Below are positions 14,716 to 20,247 of a stretch of DNA of 20,247 nt, piece by piece. The stretch's first letter is position 1. Each line of letters begins with the position of its first letter. The position numbers and the translations under genes were made by a program. Origin of the DNA: a virus; the IMG/VR virus record IMGVR_UViG_3300020347_000044, positions 1 through 20,247 of that record. One strand, written 5' to 3'. A model generated the notes under the pieces. It was not told the DNA's origin. It saw only the letters and a program-made list of their open reading frames with translations, and made no database searches.

Positions 14716-17700
14716 ATGAGTAATGAATTAAATGAGTTAGAGACTTACTACAATTTTAAAAATGAGTCTAAGACTACTCAACTCCCAGCAGGGATGTCTT
14801 TGTACACTACTGGTGAGCAGGCAGCTACATCATTTTCTCGAGGCGTAGATGATTCCCTGCTTGTAGGTCTACTCCCTGAAGTTATTGGAATGGCTACTGC
14901 CACATCTAATGATAAAAAGAGTGGGCTTAAACCCCTAACTCCAGATGAATTTAAAGATCAAGGCTATGATTACTTTGGAGATGCCTTTGAGTATAAGATT
15001 GGTGAGACACCATCAGCTACTCAGCTTAGATTTAATCGCTTTACTAGACAGCAGACAGATCAAACAGTAACTTCTAATAACACAGGAGTTATGCAACCTT
15101 TGTTAAATTTTGGGTCTGAGTTTGTGGGTGGTATGGCAGGTGATTTACCTATAGCTTTTGTACCATATGCTAATGTAGCTAATGCAACCGCAAAAGCTGC
15201 TAACGCCATGAAAGTTGGTTGGAGAACAGCATCTAGACAAGCGTTGCGAAATCAAACAAAACGACAAGCTGCGTATGTAGATGCATTTGAATCAGGGTCG
15301 AAGTGGAAGATTGGTAAATTTGTAGCTAAAGATTATTTTAAAGAAGCAACAATAGCTGCCTCAATAGAGTCTCCTTTGTGGGGTGCTGCTGCATCATATG
15401 TTGGTGATGATGTAGGATTTGGTGACGTTTTAGTTAACGGAGCATTTTCAGTTGGAGCTTCAGTTCCATTCTCAGGCTTTTCAATTAGAAGTGCATTTAA
15501 AAAACAAGCTGAGTATGTAAAATTTAATAATGATGTAGATCAAGTTAATGAATTTATGGAAAGTGGAGAAGTAGCTCAAGCTGCTTTTAAGCTAGCAGAG
15601 TTCTACGAGCCAGCTCAAAAATTAGCTCAAGAGAACAAGGAGTTTGCATTTATACTTGAAGGTGTCGACGATGTAAACAGTTTAACTCCAGAACAAATAG
15701 ATGCAGCTCGCAGATTTAATTCTGCAATAACTATAGAAGAGCTGAAAAAAGGTGTGGCTAATTTGTTGTTACAAAAAGCAGCTACTGTTGGCGAGAAAGC
15801 ATCTGCCTTGGAAAATGCAGATGAGATTAAAAATACGACCGAGCGTATATATACAGCTATGGATCGTAATGAAATGCACCTACTAAGCGACGATGATTAT
15901 GAGTTATTACTAGAGTCAGGCTGGACACCGTCTGATGGGCACACTAGGGCTCGATTAGCCTACTCTAATCTTAGAGATCAATTTAGAGGTGCAACATACG
16001 AACCTTCGGATGGAGACTTTCAGTCGGGACGAGGTGATTACCTTCTAACCGATAATGCTAGAGCAGCGGCTCAGCGTTCTATAAGTGAATACGACGGACC
16101 GCAAATGTTTGTAGTTGAAGACACTACTATAGATACAATAGCACTTGTTAATCCTAAAACTGGTAAGGTGACAATAAATCCAGCAAAGCTCCAAGAAGAT
16201 TGGGATGCTGGTATGCCTTATCTATTAGGTTTAAGTGAGGGGGATGGTTCTGCTCAAAAGAAACTTGTATTTGCAGATATTGACTTAGACAAGTTTAGAG
16301 AAGCCTTAGGCTCTGTTGAACGATATAGGGAGTTTATTCTTTACCACGAAGCAGGACACGTTGCATTGAAACATAAAGGAACAAAGCGTTCTGAGTGGAT
16401 GAGTCAAGAAGCTCTTAATAACGAAAAAGCAGCTAATGAGTTTGCAGCCATGTCTATGGGAATTGATTGGCGTACAATGCGTAAGACATTGGACATTCCT
16501 GTTCAGGGCGAGCTTAACTTGGACACACCTACAACGGTAACTTATAAAGCTGGGGTTCGGGCTGTTAATGCAGCTGTAGCAGCTGGCGAAGGTGTTAGTG
16601 TGCTTAGAAAAGCGGGTGAAGAACACTATGGTAATCCGTTTAGTCATTTGGCTAATGCTCGGGATGCTGTTAAAACATCTAACCTGCAAGAAACAGTTGA
16701 TGCATATCGTGCTTGGCTAGAAGGGACTGACCACACTGATGTTAAGCAAGAACGCAGACAATGGGTTTTAGATCAGATAGACTCTGGTGCTTTAGATGGC
16801 AAAGTTTTACTTTATTACAGCAAGCAACAACCTAACCACGCAGAGGTGTTAGCAGAGTTTATTTCGGAGCGTCGTGCTTCTGCAGATGCAGACCCGCTTC
16901 CCGATACATTTAATCCTCAGCTGACTCAAGAAGCTTTTGACGAACTTAAGATTAAACTAGGTGAAACTATTTTAAATCCTCAAACTAAGCAGTCTAATTC
17001 AAGCACTCCTAAGCTTTCGGAAGAAGCAACTACTCAACTTGAACGAAACACTTTAGACTTTAACAGCCTACAGAATAATCGTTTGAAGTTCTTTGATGAC
17101 AACATCAGAACACTACTTGGTAATCCCGAAGCTCTTGACGCAATACTCAGTACACCAGAGGGCTACAACGCAGTAGCTGACTCCCAACGAGTGGCTCGTA
17201 AGGCTCACGTAAAGGAGAAGCTGGAAGAACTTGGACTAGAGGATTATGAGTTCATTGCTAATCAAATTATTGATATTCAAGGCAATACCGATTTCCGACT
17301 AGCAGCAGTTAATAAATTCTTTGATCGCTACAGCATATACGAAACAGACACTCAGATATTTGACTATAAAGGCATACCAGATGACCTCAAAACTAGCGTT
17401 TATATAATCTTAGGGGAGAACCCCGATAACCTATTAAAAGCCCGTGCAGAGGTAATTCAGTCCATTAATGAAGCAAATTCTGCTGGTATCTTATCACTTG
17501 TTCACAATGAAGCTACATACAAGAGATATAGGCAGGGCATCGACCAGTTTGATACTGTTAAGCAGAAGGTTGAGTGGATTCAAACTCAGCTCGATGGTCA
17601 GCAACGCTCAGGGTTTAACCCGCAAGCATCTGCTCAAGTTAAATCTCGAGCACAGGTTATTCTAGACTCTAAGCCTATTAATGATGTTCTTGAGAAACAC

Positions 17701-19713
17701 GGGCTGTGGGATGTATTTATTGGTGCAGGGCATGGACCATATTTGGAAGTGCTCCGCAGGCAGACAGGTGGTAACCCCGATGCAGTTAGAATATATGGTG
17801 AAAATTTACGTGAAAATATTAATGAATTCGCTGCTGATCTTATGTCTGCGATTCGCACTGGTACTACTCCAGATAAGTGGAAAGGCGTTGAAGCTTTTGA
17901 AGAACTTGTAAGTGTAATCAATCAAGTTCGTAATTCTCAAATAGCAGCTCTTAATCGCATGGGATCTAATGTCCGCGTTCGGTCAGACTTTTCTGGCTGG
18001 AGTCAGCGTTGGTCTGATGATGCAATCAAACGAGTTGGTATTGAAGCTTGGAAGAAAGATATGCGTACTTCCGTAGATTGGGAAGCTACAGAGAAAGCTC
18101 ACGGAGGTTTATTACTTCGTAGGGACGGTAAGCAAGTTAAGTTTACTCGTGAGCAATATCTAGATGAATGGTATCATCAGATTGTAGAGCAGAAGCAGAA
18201 GACTGATGGAGCTGATATAGCCAAGTCATTTGAACAGTCTCGTACTTTAATTCTTAAAGCAGATTCAGAAGCTGCAATGCTCGCTAAGTATAGCGGTGAA
18301 GCTAATTTAGGTAAGCTCCTAATGGACCAGATACGTTACCGTTCTGAGATGATATCTAATTTAAACTTTCTTGGGAATGATCCAGCAAAACTTATGCAAG
18401 ATTTGTTGAATGATGCGGGAGCAATACGAGGAGATAACATTGGTCGTCTTAAATACGACACAGTTCTCGGAACAACAAAGTTACTTACTAATGATTTGGA
18501 CAACCCTGTTGATGCTACATTTGCAACTATAATGAAAAAAGTTCGTGCAGTAGGTAACTTGGCATTCTTACCATTATCAGGTTTTTCTGCTTTGATGGAT
18601 ATACCTCTTGTATCCGCTACTTTAAAGTACACGGGGGCTGGCGATGCAACAATTGCAGAGCTTATGCCACTGTATCAAGCTGCGTTGAAACGTCAGTTTA
18701 AAGGTGATCCCGAAGGTTTATCTAAATATCTTAAAGATGCAGGAGCTGGCTTTGACTTAATGAATAATGCAAACCTTAGAGGTATTACTGGGGACACTTC
18801 AGGATCTCAAGGTTTCTTATCACTAGCAATGTCATTCATGTTTGAAGCTAATGGTATGACTAGGTTTACTGCGGCACACCAAGAACTTTTTGTAGATTGG
18901 ACAGCCAGAAACTTAGCTGAAGAAGCTAACGCAGGTGCATTTAGTGCAATCCGAATAGAAAGCTTAAAAAACTTTGGATTTACTGACGCTGAGATAGATG
19001 TGTTACTTAAGTCCGTATCTGATGAAGCTCCTGACGGAATAGCACGCATTATGCCTCAAACTATTGAGAATGTTGAAGCGTCTAACAAGCTTCGTGAATA
19101 CATGATTCACTATATCAAGCAGTCAGCATTTGAACCAGATGTTGGTGCTCAAGCAATCTCTCGTGGCAATTTAAAGTCTGGCACAATTGGAGGCGAGTCC
19201 ATGCGTACAGGATTTCAATATTTACCATCAATTCTAGGGCTTAGCCGAGTTATATTTAACAGATGGTCTCAGGGCTACAAAGGAGACCAGCTAAACCAAG
19301 TACGAGCAATGTCGCACCTAGTAGCATTTATTGGAACTTCACTAGCAGCAGCTTGGATGGTGTTGACACTTAAAGATATATCTAAGGGTCGATTACCAAT
19401 GAACCCGCTAGAATTGTCATCATTTGACATGAAACGCATTATTAACCAATCGGGACTACTTGGAGTAGGTGAGCTTGGTTTTGGAGTACTAGAAGGTCAG
19501 TTGCCTCTTGGTCCTTTAGCTAGTACACCATTTAACCTAGCAGGGGGAGTATTCTCAGGAGATCCTGAGAAAGTCGGAAGATCGCTCGCACCCTATGCGG
19601 GTGGTAATATGCCAGTAGTTGGTCCAGCTATTCGGGGTATGATCGGACTTGCTTTTACACAATCTATTACTGACTTCATGTCAGCTGAAAATGACTACAT
19701 CCAAAGATACTAG
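14716..19713 (+). CDS. Very large internal virion (ejection) protein with a metallopeptidase-like motif, gp16-like
   Basis: At 1665 residues it occupies the place of T7 gp16 (1318 aa). Near residue 540 it reads YHEAGHVALKH, a canonical HExxH zinc motif (H544, E545, H548), followed by EKAANEFAA at 570-578. HExGH plus a downstream E..AN.FA block is the arrangement seen in ImmA/IrrE-type metallopeptidases, so a zinc protease domain is probable, with E570 or E575 as candidate third ligand. I see no lytic transglycosylase signature like that of T7 gp16. The C-terminal part has hydrophobic segments near residues 1276-1300 and 1534-1552 and a Gly/Leu-rich end near 1583-1602, suitable for membrane insertion after ejection. 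The rest is helical and charged. It likely enters the host with the DNA. Role by context; protease by motif. Confidence 0.85.
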   Translation: MSNELNELETYYNFKNESKTTQLPAGMSLYTTGEQAATSFSRGVDDSLLVGLLPEVIGMATATSNDKKSGLKPLTPDEFKDQGYDYFGDAFEYKIGETPSATQLRFNRFTRQQTDQTVTSNNTGVMQPLLNFGSEFVGGMAGDLPIAFVPYANVANATAKAANAMKVGWRTASRQALRNQTKRQAAYVDAFESGSKWKIGKFVAKDYFKEATIAASIESPLWGAAASYVGDDVGFGDVLVNGAFSVGASVPFSGFSIRSAFKKQAEYVKFNNDVDQVNEFMESGEVAQAAFKLAEFYEPAQKLAQENKEFAFILEGVDDVNSLTPEQIDAARRFNSAITIEELKKGVANLLLQKAATVGEKASALENADEIKNTTERIYTAMDRNEMHLLSDDDYELLLESGWTPSDGHTRARLAYSNLRDQFRGATYEPSDGDFQSGRGDYLLTDNARAAAQRSISEYDGPQMFVVEDTTIDTIALVNPKTGKVTINPAKLQEDWDAGMPYLLGLSEGDGSAQKKLVFADIDLDKFREALGSVERYREFILYHEAGHVALKHKGTKRSEWMSQEALNNEKAANEFAAMSMGIDWRTMRKTLDIPVQGELNLDTPTTVTYKAGVRAVNAAVAAGEGVSVLRKAGEEHYGNPFSHLANARDAVKTSNLQETVDAYRAWLEGTDHTDVKQERRQWVLDQIDSGALDGKVLLYYSKQQPNHAEVLAEFISERRASADADPLPDTFNPQLTQEAFDELKIKLGETILNPQTKQSNSSTPKLSEEATTQLERNTLDFNSLQNNRLKFFDDNIRTLLGNPEALDAILSTPEGYNAVADSQRVARKAHVKEKLEELGLEDYEFIANQIIDIQGNTDFRLAAVNKFFDRYSIYETDTQIFDYKGIPDDLKTSVYIILGENPDNLLKARAEVIQSINEANSAGILSLVHNEATYKRYRQGIDQFDTVKQKVEWIQTQLDGQQRSGFNPQASAQVKSRAQVILDSKPINDVLEKHGLWDVFIGAGHGPYLEVLRRQTGGNPDAVRIYGENLRENINEFAADLMSAIRTGTTPDKWKGVEAFEELVSVINQVRNSQIAALNRMGSNVRVRSDFSGWSQRWSDDAIKRVGIEAWKKDMRTSVDWEATEKAHGGLLLRRDGKQVKFTREQYLDEWYHQIVEQKQKTDGADIAKSFEQSRTLILKADSEAAMLAKYSGEANLGKLLMDQIRYRSEMISNLNFLGNDPAKLMQDLLNDAGAIRGDNIGRLKYDTVLGTTKLLTNDLDNPVDATFATIMKKVRAVGNLAFLPLSGFSALMDIPLVSATLKYTGAGDATIAELMPLYQAALKRQFKGDPEGLSKYLKDAGAGFDLMNNANLRGITGDTSGSQGFLSLAMSFMFEANGMTRFTAAHQELFVDWTARNLAEEANAGAFSAIRIESLKNFGFTDAEIDVLLKSVSDEAPDGIARIMPQTIENVEASNKLREYMIHYIKQSAFEPDVGAQAISRGNLKSGTIGGESMRTGFQYLPSILGLSRVIFNRWSQGYKGDQLNQVRAMSHLVAFIGTSLAAAWMVLTLKDISKGRLPMNPLELSSFDMKRIINQSGLLGVGELGFGVLEGQLPLGPLASTPFNLAGGVFSGDPEKVGRSLAPYAGGNMPVVGPAIRGMIGLAFTQSITDFMSAENDYIQRY

Positions 19714-19715
19714 TC

Positions 19716-19742
19716 TTGACAATCAACCTAATTTAACATAAC
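19716..19742 (+). promoter_or_regulatory. Possible promoter for the tail fibre gene
   Basis: A perfect TTGACA (19716-19721) begins three bases after the stop of the preceding gene, inside the only gap between tail genes. The best -10-like hexamer is CATAAC (19737-19742) at a short 15-base spacing; TATAAT at 19751-19756 overlaps the ATG and is too far away. A separate fibre transcript is plausible but poorly supported. Confidence 0.25.
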
Positions 19743-19754
19743 TATACATCTATA

Positions 19755-20247
19755 ATGCCTGATTCTAAAAACTCTAAAATCTCAGAATTGACTGAACTCA
19801 CAACCCCAGTAGGAGCTGACATAGTACCTATTGTCGATTCTTCGGATTCTGAGACAAAAAAGATTACATACACAAATTTAGTAGCTGGGCAGACTACGGG
19901 GATTGCAGCTAATGCAGCTAACATTGCAACTAATGCAGCCAATATTGCTAGTAACATTACAGATATAGCTACTAACGCAACTAACATTTCTACCAATCAG
20001 ACTGATTTAATTACTCAAGGGGTAGCTATATCTAATAACGCAGCTAACATTTTTAGTAACGAAACAGACATTGCAACGAACGCAACCAACATAGCAACGA
20101 ACGCAGCTAACATTGGTAGTAACGACACAGACATTGCAACTAATTCAGCCAATATTGCAACGAACGCAGCTAACATTGCTAGTAACGACACAGACATTGC
20201 AACTAATACGGCTGACATTGCAACTAATACGGCTGACATTGCAACTA
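19755..20247 (+). CDS. Tail fibre protein, N-terminal part (cut by the window end)
   Basis: The open frame runs from ATG 19755 past the window end, giving 164 complete codons. Residues 1-49 (MPDSKNSKISELTELTTPVG, then DIVPIVDSS and KKITYTNL) match the common N-terminal attachment segment of phage fibres and appendages, typically K.S.L......aD...ivD.s...tkkity..l. From residue 50 the protein is an unbroken run of 7-residue units (NIATNAA, DIATNAT, NIASNDT and the like) with Ile at fixed spacing, as in a trimeric coiled-coil shaft. The receptor-binding end lies outside the window. The upstream ATCTATA has no Shine-Dalgarno site. The order (after the gp16-like gene) matches T7 gene 17. Confidence 0.85.
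   Translation, partial: MPDSKNSKISELTELTTPVGADIVPIVDSSDSETKKITYTNLVAGQTTGIAANAANIATNAANIASNITDIATNATNISTNQTDLITQGVAISNNAANIFSNETDIATNATNIATNAANIGSNDTDIATNSANIATNAANIASNDTDIATNTADIATNTADIAT
19902..20247 (+). repeat. 21-base tandem repeats encoding fibre heptads
   Basis: The segment consists of about 16 diverged 21-base units, each coding one heptad. Two adjacent units, 20199-20219 and 20220-20240, are identical. A higher-order 63-base period is visible: AACGCAGCTAACATT recurs at 20100 and 20163, followed in both by near-identical sequence. Repeat number could change by recombination, lengthening or shortening the fibre shaft. The array continues past the window end. Confidence 0.9.

Noticed and set aside
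16306-16689. Minus-strand frames opposite the tail and ejection genes
   Set aside because: They lie fully opposite well-supported plus-strand genes, lack ribosome sites and have Cys/Ser/Leu-rich shadow composition; the same holds for the other minus-strand frames in the window.
19902-20247. CRISPR-like periodic array
   Set aside because: Units are contiguous 21-base coding repeats without unique spacers and are in frame with a fibre N-terminus.

Overview
The window is the virion-structure and packaging arm of a tailed double-stranded DNA phage with a short, T7/podovirus-type tail. All recognisable genes are on the + strand. In order they encode a putative small terminase, large terminase, a poly-proline small protein, portal, a Bbp19-like protein, scaffold, major capsid, tail tubular A, tail tubular B, three internal virion (ejection) proteins of increasing size (201, 870, 1665 aa), and the start of a tail fibre cut by the window end. 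From portal to fibre this matches T7 genes 8 to 17 in order and approximate size. Unlike in T7, the terminase genes sit upstream of the portal. Composition is AT-rich apart from one GC-rich patch at about 350-570. The host cannot be determined from what is visible; there is no host gene, tRNA or integrase.

Region by region: 1-930 has no convincing gene. Its first 600 bases are packed with perfect hairpins and nested long-range pairings, and look like a large structured RNA (core about 227-607). An AT-rich stretch follows with repeated 9-mers (AGTACACTT / TATGTACTT), a hairpin and a near-consensus promoter that ends at the first gene. 931-5499 is a tightly overlapped cluster: packaging genes, two unrecognised small proteins, the poly-proline protein, portal and Bbp19-like protein. 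5492-6439 is the scaffold gene. 6440-6640 carries a strong intrinsic terminator and a leader with an 8-bp hairpin ahead of the major capsid gene. A second strong terminator follows the capsid gene, as Tphi does in T7. 7769-19713 is a run of tail and ejection-protein genes with almost no gaps. 19714-19754 is a short gap with a possible promoter. 19755 to the end is a fibre gene whose visible part is mostly heptad repeats.

How the genes work together: the terminase pair cuts and pumps DNA through the portal into a shell built from scaffold and capsid protein. Tubular proteins A and B extend the portal into the tail. The three internal proteins probably form the ejected core that carries DNA across the host envelope, and the fibre binds the host. 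The least ordinary items are the unassigned structured RNA, the 9-mer array beside it, a metallopeptidase-like HEAGH motif buried in the largest internal protein, and the capsid gene set between two terminators without a Shine-Dalgarno site. Everything here is read by eye; no database or folding program was run.
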